Origin: an uncultured Litoreibacter sp.
GTDB taxonomy: Bacteria > Pseudomonadota > Alphaproteobacteria > Rhodobacterales > Rhodobacteraceae
Assembly (NCBI GenBank): GCA_947501685.1
Contig: CANMWQ010000007.1
Span: forward strand, 62,001-126,000
Reading direction: 5' to 3'
DNA: 64,000 bases
Below are positions 1 through 10,411 of the stretch, piece after piece. The position numbers were made by a program, and so were the translations under genes. Under the pieces are notes generated by a model. That model was not told the origin of the DNA and did not search any database. It saw only the letters and a program-made list of their open reading frames with translations. Within the stretch, counting starts at the first letter, position 1; the number at the start of each line of letters is the position of its first letter.

Positions 1-40
1 TTACCGGGTTAAACGGGTTGGTTGTCAGTTCCTGGTTCAT
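1..40 (-). CDS. rpoC: RNA polymerase beta' subunit, 5' end only
   Basis: Only the first 13 codons lie inside the window. The minus strand reads MNQELTTNPFNPV from an ATG at position 40, which matches the usual start of alphaproteobacterial RpoC. An AGG-containing stretch sits just upstream. The start lies 55 bases after the rpoB stop, the normal rpoBC arrangement. The call rests on the short N-terminus and on synteny. Confidence 0.85.
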   Translation of the reverse strand, partial: MNQELTTNPFNPV

Positions 41-95
41 ATTTTTACCTATCGGTTATGTGCAGAAGGAAGGGTGGGAAGAGAGGCTGACGCCC

Positions 96-3000
96 CTATT
101 CCTCATCCTCCGCATCCAGGAGTTCCATGTTGAGGCCGAGGCCGCGGACTTCTTTCACAAGCACGTTGAACGATTCCGGGATACCGGCCTCGAAATTGTC
201 CTCGCCTTTGACGATCGACTCGTAGACTTTCGTCCGACCCGCAACATCGTCTGACTTCACAGTCAGCATCTCTTGCAAGGTGTAAGCCGCGCCGTAGGCC
301 TCCAGTGCCCAAACCTCCATCTCCCCGAAACGCTGGCCGCCGAACTGGGCTTTACCGCCCAGAGGTTGCTGCGTGACAAGGCTGTAAGGCCCGGTGGAGC
401 GTGCGTGGATTTTGTCGTCCACAAGGTGGTGCAGTTTCAGCAGATACTTCACGCCGACCGTGACAGGACGCGCAAACTGCTCCCCCGTGCGACCGTCATA
501 GAGCACCGACTGACCCGACGTGTCGAACCCGGCTTTGGTCAAAGCCTCGTTCACATCGCTTTCCTTCGCACCGTCAAAGACCGGCGTCGCAATCGGCACG
601 CCCTTGCGGACGGCTTCAGCGCTTTCGATCATGTCGACGTCGATCATGTTGCCGAAGGCCTCGTTGAAGGTCTCGTCGCCATAAGCGTGCTGCAACGCGT
701 CACGAACGGGCTGGCTGTCGCCGGTGCGTTTGAAATCATCAAGCGCGTCGTCGATCTTCAGACCCAGACCACGTGCGGCCCAACCCATATGGGTTTCAAG
801 GATTTGCCCGACATTCATACGCGACGGCACGCCCAGCGGGTTCAGACAGAAATCGACCGGAGTACCATCCTCAAGGAACGGCATGTCCTCCATCGGCACA
901 ACTTTGGAGATCACCCCTTTGTTGCCGTGACGGCCGGCCATTTTGTCACCCGGTTGCAGCTTGCGCTTCACAGCCACGAAGACCTTGACCATTTTCATCA
1001 CGCCCGGTGGCAGGTCGTCGCCGCGGCGGACTTTCTCGACCTTGTCCTCGAAACGGGCTTCCAGAGCACGCTTTTGCGCCTCGTACTGGCTGTTGAGAGC
1101 CTCGACCGCTGCGGCCTCGGTTTCCTCGGCCAGTGCCAGCTGCCACCATTGACCGCGCGACAGCATTTCCAGCATTTCAGGCGTGATTTCCGAGTTCGGC
1201 TTGACGCCTTTCGGACCTTTCACGGCCTTCTTGCCAAGAATCATGCCTTGCAGACGCGCGTAGATGTTGCGGTCCAGAATGCCCATTTCGTCGTCACGGT
1301 CACGCGCCAGACGCTCGACCTCTTCACGCTCGATTTGCACGGTCCGCTCGTCTTTTTCAACGCCGTGGCGGTTGAAGACGCGCACTTCCACGACAGTCCC
1401 GAAGTCACCCGGCTTCACGCGCAAAGACGTATCCCGCACGTCGGAGGCCTTCTCACCAAAGATGGCGCGTAGAAGCTTTTCTTCCGGCGTCATCGGGCTT
1501 TCGCCCTTAGGTGTGATCTTGCCGACCAGAATGTCGCCCGGCTCCACATCCGCGCCGATATAGACGATGCCCGCCTCGTCGAGGTTGCGCAAAGCTTCTT
1601 CACCGACATTGGGGATGTCACGCGTGATTTCCTCTGGCCCAAGCTTGGTGTCACGGGCGGCGACCTCGAATTCCTCGATATGGATCGAGGTAAACACGTC
1701 GTCACGCGCGATGCGCTCGGAGATCAGGATGGAGTCCTCATAGTTGTAGCCGTTCCAAGGCATAAACGCGACGAGCACGTTTTTCCCAAGCGCCAGCTCA
1801 CCCATATCGGTGGATGGACCATCGGCAATCACCTCGCCTTTGGACACAACGCCACCCACTTTGACCAACGGACGCTGGTTGATGCAGGTGTTTTGGTTCG
1901 ACCGCTGGAACTTGCGCAGGGAATAGATATCCACGCCCGGATCGCCGGGTTCCAGATCATCCGTCACCCGCACAACGATACGCTGCGCATCGACCTGGTC
2001 GATGATGCCGCCGCGTTTCGCTTGGATCGCTGCGCCCGAGTCCGTGGCAACCACGCCCTCGATGCCGGTGCCCACAAACGGAGCATCGGCTTGCAGCAAT
2101 GGAACCGCCTGACGTTGCATGTTCGAGCCCATCAAAGCCCGGTTCGCATCGTCATTTTCAAGGAACGGGATCAGCGACGCCGCAACGGAGACCAACTGCT
2201 TGGGGCTCACGTCGATCAGGTCAACATTCGCGTTTGATTGCAGCATGTATTCGCCCGACTGGCGTGTGGACACCAGATCGTTGACGAAGCGCATGTTTTC
2301 ATCAAGGTTCGCGTTCGCCTGCGCCACAGTGTGCCGCATTTCCTCTGTCGCCGACATGTATTGCACTTCGTCGGTGACAACGCCGTCCACCACCTTGCGG
2401 TAGGGTGTTTCGATGAAGCCGTATTTGTTCACGCGGGCGAAGGTCGCCAGCGAGTTGATCAGACCAATGTTTGGCCCTTCCGGCGTTTCAATCGGACACA
2501 TGCGACCGTAATGCGTTGGGTGCACGTCGCGCACCTCAAAGCCCGCACGTTCCCGCGTCAGACCACCCGGTCCAAGTGCCGACAGGCGGCGTTTGTGCGT
2601 CACCTCAGACAGCGGGTTGGTTTGGTCCATAAATTGCGACAGCTGCGAGGAGCCGAAGAATTCACGGACGGCAGCCGCCGCAGGTTTCGCGTTGATCAGG
2701 TCTTGCGGCATGACGGTGTCGATCTCGACCGACGACATACGCTCCTTGATCGCACGCTCCATGCGCAGCAGGCCGACGCGGTACTGGTTTTCCATCAGCT
2801 CGCCCACAGAGCGCACACGACGGTTGCCAAGGTGGTCAATATCGTCGATATCGCCACGCCCGTCGCGCAGGTCAACCAGCGCTTTGATGCAGGAGACGAT
2901 GTCCTCCTTGCGCAGCGTGCGCACGGTGTCTTCCGCGTCCAGATCAAGACGCATGTTCATCTTCACCCGGCCCACGGCGGACAGGTCATACCGCTCCGCA

Positions 3001-4235
3001 TCAAAGAACAGCGTGTCAAACAGCGCGGAGGCCGCTTCAACGGTGGGCGGCTCGCCCGGACGCATCACGCGGTAGATATCCATCAGCGCAGTGTCGCGGC
3101 CAAAGTTCTTGTCCACGGCCACGGTGTTGCGGATGTAGGGGCCCACATTGATGTTGTCGATGTCGAGGACGGGAATTTCCTTAACATTGTTATCCATCAG
3201 GGTCTTCAGCGTGCCGCCGATGACCTCTTCGCCCTTCTTGTCCAGCTCCCAGGTCAGCTCGTCGCCGGCTTCAACCCAGATCTCGCCGGTTTCCTCGTTG
3301 ATCATGTCGCGGGCCGCAAAGCGCCCAATGATGCCCTCGAACGGCAAGAGCACGTCGCCCACTTTGCCACCATCGATCATCGCCTTCACGGCGCGCGGGG
3401 TGACCTTCTTGCCAGCTTCCGCAATCACTTCGCCGGTCTTGGCGTCAATGATATCGGCCAGCGGCTTGGTGCCTTTGATCCGTTCCGGGAAGAACTTGGT
3501 GGACCAGCCGCCTTTTTTGACCGCCTTGAAGGTGACGGTGTCGTAATAGGCCTCCATGATCTGCTCTTGGTCCAGACCCAGCGCATAAAGCAGGGTCGAG
3601 ACAGGCAGCTTGCGGCGACGGTCGATGCGCGCAAAAACCACGTCCTTGGCGTCGAACTCAAAGTCCAGCCAGGAACCGCGATACGGGATAATGCGGCAGG
3701 CGAACAAGAGCTTGCCGGAGGAATGCGTCTTGCCCTTGTCGTGGTCGAAGAACACGCCGGGAGAGCGGTGCATCTGGGAGACGATCACCCGCTCCGTGCC
3801 GTTCACAACAAAGGTGCCGTTCGGCGTCATCAGAGGCATGTCGCCCATAAAGACGTCTTGCTCTTTGATGTCCTTGACCGACTTGGCGCCGGTGTCCTCG
3901 TCGATATCAAACACGATCAGGCGCAGCGTCACCTTCAAAGGCGCGCTGTAGGTCATGTCGCGTTGCTGACATTCCTCGACGTCGTATTTGGGTTCTTCCA
4001 GCTCGTATTTCACGAATTCCAGAATGGCGGTCTCGTTGAAATCCTTGATCGGGAAGACCGACTGGAACACGCCTTTGATGCCTTCGCCGTCCATCGGCTC
4101 CAGCTGGTCGCCGGATTTCAGGAACAGGTCGTAGGAGGATTTCTGGACCTCAATAAGGTTTGGCATCGCGAGAACTTCGCGGATTTTACCAAAATATTTA
4201 CGGATGCGTTTTTGACCAACGTATGTTTGAGCCAT
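96..4235 (-). CDS. rpoB: DNA-directed RNA polymerase subunit beta
   Basis: Beta subunit of RNA polymerase, forming with beta' the catalytic core. The 1379-residue product is full length for alphaproteobacteria and begins [17 protein letters not shown]. The rifampicin-pocket region is intact, with [12 protein letters not shown] followed by [13 protein letters not shown], so the usual Asp, His and Ser positions look wild type. Downstream landmarks include the [16 protein letters not shown] segment and the C-terminal [20 protein letters not shown] motif that contacts beta'. It follows rplL after a 233-base gap containing a long hairpin and is followed by rpoC, so it is probably expressed from the rplJL-rpoBC unit. 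Several very long antisense ORFs across it are shadows. Confidence 0.99.
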   Translation of the reverse strand: MAQTYVGQKRIRKYFGKIREVLAMPNLIEVQKSSYDLFLKSGDQLEPMDGEGIKGVFQSVFPIKDFNETAILEFVKYELEEPKYDVEECQQRDMTYSAPLKVTLRLIVFDIDEDTGAKSVKDIKEQDVFMGDMPLMTPNGTFVVNGTERVIVSQMHRSPGVFFDHDKGKTHSSGKLLFACRIIPYRGSWLDFEFDAKDVVFARIDRRRKLPVSTLLYALGLDQEQIMEAYYDTVTFKAVKKGGWSTKFFPERIKGTKPLADIIDAKTGEVIAEAGKKVTPRAVKAMIDGGKVGDVLLPFEGIIGRFAARDMINEETGEIWVEAGDELTWELDKKGEEVIGGTLKTLMDNNVKEIPVLDIDNINVGPYIRNTVAVDKNFGRDTALMDIYRVMRPGEPPTVEAASALFDTLFFDAERYDLSAVGRVKMNMRLDLDAEDTVRTLRKEDIVSCIKALVDLRDGRGDIDDIDHLGNRRVRSVGELMENQYRVGLLRMERAIKERMSSVEIDTVMPQDLINAKPAAAAVREFFGSSQLSQFMDQTNPLSEVTHKRRLSALGPGGLTRERAGFEVRDVHPTHYGRMCPIETPEGPNIGLINSLATFARVNKYGFIETPYRKVVDGVVTDEVQYMSATEEMRHTVAQANANLDENMRFVNDLVSTRQSGEYMLQSNANVDLIDVSPKQLVSVAASLIPFLENDDANRALMGSNMQRQAVPLLQADAPFVGTGIEGVVATDSGAAIQAKRGGIIDQVDAQRIVVRVTDDLEPGDPGVDIYSLRKFQRSNQNTCINQRPLVKVGGVVSKGEVIADGPSTDMGELALGKNVLVAFMPWNGYNYEDSILISERIARDDVFTSIHIEEFEVAARDTKLGPEEITRDIPNVGEEALRNLDEAGIVYIGADVEPGDILVGKITPKGESPMTPEEKLLRAIFGEKASDVRDTSLRVKPGDFGTVVEVRVFNRHGVEKDERTVQIEREEVERLARDRDDEMGILDRNIYARLQGMILGKKAVKGPKGVKPNSEITPEMLEMLSRGQWWQLALAEETEAAAVEALNSQYEAQKRALEARFEDKVEKVRRGDDLPPGVMKMVKVFVAVKRKLQPGDKMAGRHGNKGVISKVVPMEDMPFLEDGTPVDFCLNPLGVPSRMNVGQILETHMGWAARGLGLKIDDALDDFKRTGDSQPVRDALQHAYGDETFNEAFGNMIDVDMIESAEAVRKGVPIATPVFDGAKESDVNEALTKAGFDTSGQSVLYDGRTGEQFARPVTVGVKYLLKLHHLVDDKIHARSTGPYSLVTQQPLGGKAQFGGQRFGEMEVWALEAYGAAYTLQEMLTVKSDDVAGRTKVYESIVKGEDNFEAGIPESFNVLVKEVRGLGLNMELLDAEDEE

Positions 4236-4368
4236 GCTCGTCTCAGCCTTTCAGTTTCCTCGGACACGACACCCCGGGGCCGGGCGGCGGGTCACTTGGA
4301 CAAGGGCGGTCACTCAATACCTGCATGCCATCCCACAGACATGCTCCCGAGCGGTCTACCGTTCCTTA

Positions 4369-4397
4369 GAGAAGGCCTTGGCCAACAAGGCCCTCTC
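4369..4397 (-). promoter_or_regulatory. rplL-rpoB intergenic hairpin
   Basis: A 12-bp inverted repeat with a 5-base loop lies 133 bases before the rpoB start. In the minus-strand transcript all 12 positions pair if one G-U wobble is allowed; the opposite strand would have an A-C mismatch there. That asymmetry suggests the structure acts in the mRNA. In other bacteria the rplL-rpoB spacer holds an attenuator and an RNase III processing site that lower rpoBC expression relative to the ribosomal proteins. The function here is inferred by position. Confidence 0.65.
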
Positions 4398-4468
4398 TGA
4401 GACGCGGAAAGCCGGACCCGAAAATTCGGGACCAGCTTGTCTTTTTACGAGCGCCAACGGCGCCCGGA

Positions 4469-4846
4469 TTACTTCAGTTCGACTTCTGCGCCAGCTGCTT
4501 CCAGCTTGCCCTTGATCTCTTCTGCTTCGGCCTTGTCGACGCCTTCTTTGACAGCTTTGCCGCCAGCTTCGACCAGGTCTTTTGCTTCTTTCAGGCCCAG
4601 GCCTGTGATGCCGCGAACCTCTTTGATGACGTTGATTTTGGATGCGCCAGCGGCCACCAGGATCACGTCAAATTCGGTTTTCTCTTCCGCAGCTGCGCCA
4701 CCGGCGTCGCCGCCACCAGCCATCATCACTGCGCCGCCAGCGGCGGGCTCGATGCCATACTCGTCTTTGAGGATGGTTTTCAGTTCTTGTGCTTCCAGAA
4801 GCGTCAGACCGACGATGCTTTCCGCGAGTTTTTTCAGATCAGCCAT
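4469..4846 (-). CDS. rplL: 50S ribosomal protein L7/L12
   Basis: Stalk protein of the large subunit, present as dimers on L10 and needed to recruit and activate translational GTPases. The 125-residue product has the N-terminal dimerisation segment ([19 protein letters not shown]), an Ala/Gly-rich hinge at about residues 35-55, and the conserved C-terminal factor-binding domain containing [20 protein letters not shown]. It lies 75 bases downstream of rplJ, as in most bacteria, and shares its leader-controlled transcript. Length and sequence are typical. Confidence 0.99.
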   Translation of the reverse strand: MADLKKLAESIVGLTLLEAQELKTILKDEYGIEPAAGGAVMMAGGGDAGGAAAEEKTEFDVILVAAGASKINVIKEVRGITGLGLKEAKDLVEAGGKAVKEGVDKAEAEEIKGKLEAAGAEVELK

Positions 4847-4921
4847 TATACTGTTTCCGTTCTGTTAAGGTGTGTTCCAACGACGAGGTTTCAACCCCAC
4901 GCAGGTATCTGGTCCCGAGGA

Positions 4922-5437
4922 CTAGGCGGCTGCCTTGTCCTCGACGGTGCTGATGATGCTTGCGATGTTCGAAGCAGGTGCGCCAATCGCGCCGGCGATG
5001 TTCGAGGCAGGGGCGCCGATACAACCCACGATGGAAGCAATAAGCTCCTCGCGGCTTGGCATCGCAGCCACGGCTTTCACACCAGCGACATCCAACGCGT
5101 TTTCGCCCATGGCCCCACCAAGGATGACGAGCTTTTCGTTCTCCTTGGAATAGTCTTGCACCACTTTCGCGGCGGCAACGGGGTCCTCGGAATAGGCGAG
5201 AACGGTCATCCCCTTCAGGTAATCGGCAATGCTTGCGCAGGGCTGACCCTCAAGGGCGATTTTGGCGAGCCTGTTCTTGGCAACACGCACAGACCCGCCA
5301 GCTTCGCGCATACGCGCCCGCAGGTCCTGCATCTCGGCAACCGTGATACCTTCGTAGTGGCTGACCACAACGACGCCAGAGCTTTCGAAGATCTGGCCGA
5401 GTTCCTCGACCAATTTCTCTTTCTGGGCTCTATCCAC
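4922..5437 (-). CDS. rplJ: 50S ribosomal protein L10
   Basis: Base of the L7/L12 stalk, binding 23S rRNA and carrying L7/L12 dimers on its C-terminal helix. The 171-residue product begins [14 protein letters not shown], typical of alphaproteobacterial L10. The start codon is GTG at 5437, with GGAG seven bases upstream, so the start is well supported. The C-terminal part holds two near-copies of the segment IGAPASNIA, an apparent short internal duplication. A long nested hairpin lies just upstream and is probably the autogenous L10 regulatory leader. Confidence 0.98.
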   Translation of the reverse strand: MDRAQKEKLVEELGQIFESSGVVVVSHYEGITVAEMQDLRARMREAGGSVRVAKNRLAKIALEGQPCASIADYLKGMTVLAYSEDPVAAAKVVQDYSKENEKLVILGGAMGENALDVAGVKAVAAMPSREELIASIVGCIGAPASNIAGAIGAPASNIASIISTVEDKAAA

Positions 5438-5468
5438 AGTTTTACTCCAATTATGGGGGTTTCCCCCC

Positions 5469-5544
5469 GGCTCAGTCTTACCGGATCACTCCGGCGGTTG
5501 AGTCCTTGGGCAACGGGACTCCAAACCACCCGGAGGACTGAGCC
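5469..5544 (-). promoter_or_regulatory. L10 leader: nested hairpin upstream of rplJ
   Basis: In the minus-strand transcript GGCTCAGTC pairs perfectly with GACTGAGCC to close a 76-base structure. Inside it CTCCGG pairs with CCGGAG, GGTGGTT with AACCGCC (one G-U) and GAGTCC with GGACTC, giving one long nested stem. All unpaired bases at the outer junction are on one side (TGATCCGGTAA), which suggests a bent, protein-binding junction. A GGGGGGAAACCCCC hairpin follows just before the Shine-Dalgarno. Position and architecture match the autoregulatory L10 leader; the assignment is inferred. Confidence 0.75.
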
Positions 5545-5725
5545 TCGGTCAATCTGGTCTACCCGTCTCAGGCAGGAATTATGCAACCGGATGGCAGCAC
5601 CCACCGTCTTGGACGAAATATGCCGCACGTAGAATCGCGCGGCACATATCGGGTTCCATAAACGGATCCGGTGGGCGTGAAAACCCCAAACTTCGGATCA
5701 TCGCCCCGCAGGCAGGGCCATGCCG

Positions 5726-7219
5726 TCAGACCATGTAGCCATCGCCCGCGCCGTCATCAAGCTGACCACAGCTTGAACACGCGCTGTCGCCACAAAACGG
5801 GCAGCCTTGCGAGCTTTCGTCAAAGGCCACAACAGGGAAGCCCGCGATCTCCTCAATCGGGTTGGCCAAGGCCAGCACGGAGGTCTCTGGTCCCGCGCCT
5901 TCAGGCAGCGCAATCTCAGGCACCGTTACTTCAGGCACCGCTACCTCGGGCAGCATGATCTCTGAGGCAAAGAAGTCCGACAGGGTGGTCTCTTCAAATT
6001 GCTCAGGCGTGCAGCTGCTGCATCCGGCGCCGCCACAAGAGGGACACCCGGCCGCGCTGCTGGAGAAGATCTCCAGCGCAGGTTCCGTCGGCACGACCAA
6101 TGGCTCAGCCGTGTCACCCTCGAAATCAGGCGCACACGCGCTGCACCCGGCACCGCCGCAGGACGGGCAGCCGAAAGTGCTAAACATGGTCACCGCGTCA
6201 TCCGAGGCCTCGTCACCCTCGTCAGGTTCGGTCTCGTCAACCCGGCCAAGCGCCACGGCTGCGCCAAACGCAGCCCCGCCGCCACCGCCGCCGCCCAAAA
6301 AGCTCAGCCCGGCCAGCGCACCGCCAGCCAGCCCGCCAAGGCTGCCCAGAATGGCAATCAGCGCACCAATGCCAGCAATCGCAAGGATACCCCCCGCGCC
6401 ACTGCCGCCATCATCATCGGCAATCGGTTCAGCCTCTGGAGCAGGCCCAGGCTCCGGCTCCGCCTCAGGGGCCGCCGGAGGTGGAGGGGGCGGCGGCGGA
6501 GGAGGTGGAGGCGGCGGGGGTGGTGGTGGTGCCGGCTCAGGTTCGGGTTCAGGTTCAGGAGCTGGTTCGGGCTCTGGCTCCGGTTCAGGCTCAGGTTCTG
6601 GCTCAGGCTCGGGTTCCGGCTCCGGCGCAGGCTCGGGCTCGGGTTCCGGCTCCGGTTCAGGCTCGGGTGCAGGTGCAGGTGCTGGCGCAGTTCCGGCGGC
6701 CGGTCCGTACAGCGCCTGCGCGCCGTCAATATCCCCGTCGCCAAGCTCGTCGGTCGAGATAGTCGGGTTCAGAATTTCGGTCGGGTCGTTGACATGGCCC
6801 AGACCAATCGCATGCCCAATCTCATGCAGCGCCACCGCATAAAAATCCGTGCCGCCATCGCCGTCAGGCGACCATGTGCGCGGGTCGTCAAAGGTGATCC
6901 TCGCGGAGGTCAGCTCCTGAAACTCGCCGCCCGTGTTGCGGAACGAATATTGCGCAAGGCCAACCGTGTTGCCGTCCAGCGGGGCTGCGGCAAAGGTGAT
7001 GTCCGCCGCGTTGGAGATATCTGCCATCTCGAAGTCGATACCCGAGACATCTTCCCAGGCCTGAAACGCGCTGGCCAGCGTGTCGATAAAGTCCTGCTCG
7101 GTATAAAGGCTGCGGTTGAAATCCAGGTCTTGGACAAAATCGCCGGGATCCCAATACACTGGGCCGCTGGCCGTTCCGCCTTCAGAAGGCCCCCATTTTT
7201 GTCCATTCAACGCAAACAT
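5726..7219 (-). CDS. Matrixin-like zinc metalloprotease with Glu-Pro/poly-Pro linker and three cysteine modules
   Basis: Residues 1-172 form a matrixin/M10-like catalytic domain with the zinc motif [11 protein letters not shown] at 132-142. A Glu-Pro repeat follows (about 178-235), then a run of about 18 prolines, then a Gly/Ala-rich hydrophobic stretch near 285-325 that could be membrane-embedded. The C-terminal third carries three related modules, [24 protein letters not shown] and [12 protein letters not shown]. There is no N-terminal signal peptide, so export would need a non-classical or type I route. The gene lies between rplA and rplJ, downstream of a terminator, so it should have its own promoter. 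Protease activity is inferred from the motif; the cysteine modules have no assigned role. Confidence 0.8.
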   Translation of the reverse strand: MFALNGQKWGPSEGGTASGPVYWDPGDFVQDLDFNRSLYTEQDFIDTLASAFQAWEDVSGIDFEMADISNAADITFAAAPLDGNTVGLAQYSFRNTGGEFQELTSARITFDDPRTWSPDGDGGTDFYAVALHEIGHAIGLGHVNDPTEILNPTISTDELGDGDIDGAQALYGPAAGTAPAPAPAPEPEPEPEPEPEPAPEPEPEPEPEPEPEPEPEPEPAPEPEPEPEPAPPPPPPPPPPPPPPPPPPAAPEAEPEPGPAPEAEPIADDDGGSGAGGILAIAGIGALIAILGSLGGLAGGALAGLSFLGGGGGGGAAFGAAVALGRVDETEPDEGDEASDDAVTMFSTFGCPSCGGAGCSACAPDFEGDTAEPLVVPTEPALEIFSSSAAGCPSCGGAGCSSCTPEQFEETTLSDFFASEIMLPEVAVPEVTVPEIALPEGAGPETSVLALANPIEEIAGFPVVAFDESSQGCPFCGDSACSSCGQLDDGAGDGYMV

Positions 7220-7410
7220 ACGATCCCCTTATACAAGCAAATGAGGGGATCTGGGCAGCATCCGACCTCTGTTTTCATTCCGGTTAACTTGAAAGAAATG
7301 AGTAAGGCGAAAATGTGGCAAATCCGAACGGGGCCATTCAAATTTGAAAATCTCGGCAAAAAGTCGCAAGAATTCCGCATGTTATCGGCAGATTTCTGGC
7401 CACAAAACGC

Positions 7411-7441
7411 AAAAAAGGCGGGCCATTGAGACCCGCCTTCT
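7411..7441 (-). terminator. Rho-independent terminator after rplKA
   Basis: On the minus strand AAGGCGGG pairs with CCCGCCTT across a 9-base loop, followed by six T residues. It lies 24 bases after the rplA stop, so rplKA transcription probably ends before the metalloprotease gene. Confidence 0.85.
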
Positions 7442-7464
7442 AAACTTTGACTGCGAAAGGGGGC

Positions 7465-8160
7465 TTAGTTGCCCATGCCGCTGTCTACATTGATCGTGAC
7501 GCTTGGGCCCATAGTCGAGGACACAACGATCTTCTTCATATAGGTGCCCTTGGCGCCCGCTGGCTTGTTCTTGGAGACCGCGCCGATAAAGGCCCGGACG
7601 TTCTCGGCCAGCTTGTCTTCGGAGAAGGACGCTTTGCCCACACCCGCATGAACAACACCAGCTTTCTCAACCTTGAACTGAACCTCGCCGCCTTTGGCAG
7701 CTTTGACGGCGGCTTCCACATCCATAGTCACCGTGCCCACTTTCGGGTTCGGCATCAGGTTGCGGGGGCCAAGCACCTTACCCAGACGGCCAACAATGGG
7801 CATCATGTCGGGGGTTGCAATGCAGCGATCAAAGTCGATCTTGCCGCCTTGCACGATTTCCATCAGGTCCTCTGCGCCAACAATGTCAGCGCCAGCCGCC
7901 TTGGCTTCATCAGCCTTGGCGTCACGGGCGAATACCGCAACGCGGACGTCTTTGCCGGTGCCGTTTGGCAGAGCCACAACGCCGCGCACCATTTGGTCCG
8001 CGTGGCGTGGGTCAACACCGAGGTTCATGGCGATCTCGACGGTCTCGTCAAACTTGGCCTTGGCGTTGTTCTTCACCAGGGCCACAGCTTCTTCGACGGT
8101 GACGTCGCGCTTGCCTGCGAATTGCTCGCGAGCCGCGAGTGTGCGTTTACCTTTAGCCAT
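7465..8160 (-). CDS. rplA: 50S ribosomal protein L1
   Basis: L1 stalk protein of the large subunit; it binds 23S rRNA, helps release deacylated tRNA and in many bacteria represses its own mRNA. The 231-residue product is full length, begins [17 protein letters not shown], and carries the conserved segments [12 protein letters not shown] and [14 protein letters not shown]. Its ATG overlaps the rplK stop by one base (TAATG), showing tight translational coupling. A strong terminator follows. Confidence 0.99.
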   Translation of the reverse strand: MAKGKRTLAAREQFAGKRDVTVEEAVALVKNNAKAKFDETVEIAMNLGVDPRHADQMVRGVVALPNGTGKDVRVAVFARDAKADEAKAAGADIVGAEDLMEIVQGGKIDFDRCIATPDMMPIVGRLGKVLGPRNLMPNPKVGTVTMDVEAAVKAAKGGEVQFKVEKAGVVHAGVGKASFSEDKLAENVRAFIGAVSKNKPAGAKGTYMKKIVVSSTMGPSVTINVDSGMGN

Positions 8161-8585
8161 TACTTCACCTCGATGCCCATGGAGCGGGCCGAGCCCGCGA
8201 TGATCAGCATTGCGCCTTCAATATCGTTTGCGTTCAGGTCTTTCATCTTCGCTTCTGCGATCTCGCGCAGCTGCTTGGAGGTGACCGAACCCACGATCTC
8301 GCGCGACGGGGTGTTGGCGCCGGATTTCACCTTGGCGGCCTTTTTCAGGTAGTAGGACGCAGGCGGCGTCTTGATGTCCATCGAGAAGGACTTGTCCTGA
8401 TAATAGGTGATCACGGTCGGGCATGGGGCGCCGGGCTCCATGTCTGCGGTCTTGGCGTTGAACGCCTTACAGAATTCCATGATGTTGATCCCGCGCTGAC
8501 CCAGCGCAGGGCCCACGGGGGGCGATGGGTTGGCTTGACCTGCAGGAACCTGCAGCTTCATCGTGCCAGCGATTTTCTTGGCCAT
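8160..8585 (-). CDS. rplK: 50S ribosomal protein L11
   Basis: L11 binds the GTPase-associated region of 23S rRNA and is needed for RelA-type stringent signalling. I start it at [17 protein letters not shown] (8585), giving 141 residues, the normal length; a TTG-initiated extension of six codons would swallow the AAGGAGAG Shine-Dalgarno and is unlikely. The proline-rich N-terminus ([19 protein letters not shown]) is typical. It overlaps rplA by one base and lies about 104 bases after nusG. Confidence 0.98.
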   Translation of the reverse strand: MAKKIAGTMKLQVPAGQANPSPPVGPALGQRGINIMEFCKAFNAKTADMEPGAPCPTVITYYQDKSFSMDIKTPPASYYLKKAAKVKSGANTPSREIVGSVTSKQLREIAEAKMKDLNANDIEGAMLIIAGSARSMGIEVK

Positions 8586-8689
8586 GTGGCCTCTCCTTTT
8601 CAACTCCCGTGCAGGACGCGTCCCGCCGGGTCTTCGTTATAGTGGTGCGGTCCGACACGCGCGCGCGCCTCGCCTCCCACAGACTGCAC

Positions 8690-9226
8690 TCAGGTCGCTT
8701 TGGTGACCTGCGTGAATTCCAGCTCGACCGGGGTGGCCCGGCCAAAGATTGAGACCGTCACCTTCAGGCGCTGGTTCTCGTCATCGACTTCTTCAACCAT
8801 GCCCGAGAAGCCTTCAAACGGCCCGTCGGTCACACTCACATTCTCGCCCACATCGAACACGATGGTGGAGCGTGGGCCTTCGCCCTCGTTCTCCTGAACG
8901 CGGCCCAGAATGGCCTGCACTTCGGCGTCACGCATCGGCATCGGCTTGCCTTGCGGGCCCAGAAAGCCGGTGACGCGGTTGATCGAGTTGATCAGGTGAT
9001 ACCCCGCATCCGACATTTCCATATGCACCAGCACGTAGCCCGGCATGAAGCGGCGCTCGGCGGTGACTTTCTTGTTGCGGCGAATTTCGATGACCTCTTC
9101 GGTCGGCACCAGCACCTCGCCGAAATCTTCCTGCAACCCGTTTTCTTCGACAGATTGGCGAATTTGCTCCGCAATCCGCTTTTCAAAATTGGAGAGCACG
9201 CTGACCGAATACCACCGTTTTGCCAT
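8690..9226 (-). CDS. nusG: Transcription termination/antitermination protein NusG
   Basis: NusG binds RNA polymerase and links it to Rho or the ribosome. The 178-residue product has the NGN domain (MAKRWYSVSVLSNFEKRIAEQI, with the PGYVLVHMEM segment) and a C-terminal KOW domain containing VTDGPFEGFSGMVEEVD. It lies between secE and rplK as usual. The 221-base gap to secE is longer than in many genomes and shows no recognisable gene. Confidence 0.98.
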   Translation of the reverse strand: MAKRWYSVSVLSNFEKRIAEQIRQSVEENGLQEDFGEVLVPTEEVIEIRRNKKVTAERRFMPGYVLVHMEMSDAGYHLINSINRVTGFLGPQGKPMPMRDAEVQAILGRVQENEGEGPRSTIVFDVGENVSVTDGPFEGFSGMVEEVDDENQRLKVTVSIFGRATPVELEFTQVTKAT

Positions 9227-9447
9227 TGTGCTGCGATCCCATTTGTTGCGCCGGGCCAGTCACACCCGGAAATTCAGATTGTCGCTCAACGGGTTAACTG
9301 CCGCCCGCCGATAAAAAAACAGCGCGCATCTCGAATCGACACGCGCCATAAACTGTTGTGAGCGGTGAATTACGCCGACACGGGCCAGAATTCAAGGCCC
9401 AGAGCCGCGAAAATGGGGCCGAAAACCACCCCGCGCCGCAGCCCGGT

Positions 9448-9642
9448 CTAAAACAGGCCGAACACCCCGTTCAGCCCGGACCGGATGGCCAGATCGACAA
9501 GGCTGAAGAAGATGGCCGTCAGCGTGGCCATGATGAACACCATCACCGTGGTCAACACCACCTCGCGGCGGGTGGGCCAGACAACCTTGGCGACTTCGGC
9601 GCGGGTCTGCTGGATGAATTGTGCCGGGTTGGTGAACGCCAT
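9448..9642 (-). CDS. secE: Preprotein translocase subunit SecE
   Basis: Small essential subunit of the SecYEG translocon. I start at MAFTNPAQFIQQTRAEVAKV (9642), giving 64 residues; a longer reading adds 26 residues with no SecE character, and AGAGG precedes the chosen ATG. The product has the amphipathic VVWPTRREVV segment followed by one transmembrane helix (TTVMVFIMATLTAIFFSLVD). It is upstream of nusG, the classical arrangement. Confidence 0.96.
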   Translation of the reverse strand: MAFTNPAQFIQQTRAEVAKVVWPTRREVVLTTVMVFIMATLTAIFFSLVDLAIRSGLNGVFGLF

Positions 9643-9813
9643 GGGTTTGGCCTCTTCGGTTGCGTGCTTGGGATGCAGATACGGCGCGCAGGCCGGTTTT
9701 GCAAGAGGTCGCGATGACACGAATATGACATGCGCCTCACCAAAAGGTGGGTTTTCAAACCGACCTTGCCGCGCTTAGGCTCGGATCAACGCCGCCCAAC
9801 CGGAGCCCCACCT

Positions 9814-10401
9814 ATGCGCCTGCCCCTGCCCGCCTACGCCGCCCTTCTGGCCCTCCCTCTCTTGGCAGGCGCGCTCGCGCTGCCCACAATGGCCCAGCAG
9901 GCTGAACCAGAGGCACCCGCCCAAACGGAGCCGACACTGCAGGCCGAGCCGCCCATGACCCTGACCCGTCTGGGCGAGATCATCACCACGCTCGACCCCG
10001 ACAACCGCAACAACGGCGCGCAGTTTCAGATGACCATCGAGGATGTGCCGATCCTGATCGTCACCGACGCCCGCGCCGACCGGATGCGGGCCATGGTGCC
10101 GATCCGCTCGATCTCGGATATGACCGGCGAGGAGGTCATGCGCGTCATGCAGGCCAATTTCGACACCGCGCTGGATGCCCGCTACGCCATTGCGCAGGGC
10201 CGTCTCTGGGGGGTCTATATCCACCCGCTCTCGCCCTTGGAAAAGGACCAGTTCATCTCCGGGCTGGGCCAGGCGGTGAACCTCGCCAAGACCTACGGCT
10301 CGCTCTATACGGGCGGCGCGATGAGCTTTGGCGGCGGCGACAGCGTGCCGCTGCAACGCCAGCTGATCGACCGTCTTCTGGAGCGCGGCGAGGAGATCTA
10401 G
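9814..10401 (+). CDS. Exported protein, possibly YbjN-like
   Basis: The ATG at 9814 gives a clear Sec signal peptide (MRLPLPAYAALLALPLLAG, cut near ALPTMAQQ); GGAG lies about 10 bases upstream. The mature 170-residue protein starts with a Glu/Pro/Thr-rich stretch, then a compact domain (LTRLGEIITTLDPDN to LLERGEEI) that resembles YbjN/secretion-chaperone-like alpha-beta folds. It runs opposite to the secE-rpoB genes and ends 10 bases before the convergent hydrolase gene. No precise function can be given. Confidence 0.75.
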   Translation: MRLPLPAYAALLALPLLAGALALPTMAQQAEPEAPAQTEPTLQAEPPMTLTRLGEIITTLDPDNRNNGAQFQMTIEDVPILIVTDARADRMRAMVPIRSISDMTGEEVMRVMQANFDTALDARYAIAQGRLWGVYIHPLSPLEKDQFISGLGQAVNLAKTYGSLYTGGAMSFGGGDSVPLQRQLIDRLLERGEEI

Positions 10402-10411
10402 CCCGAAACTC

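Noticed and set aside
2238-4400. 720-aa plus-strand frame antisense to rpoB
   Set aside because: Shadow of rpoB in high-G+C DNA; composition is His/Arg/Gln-rich without any family motif.
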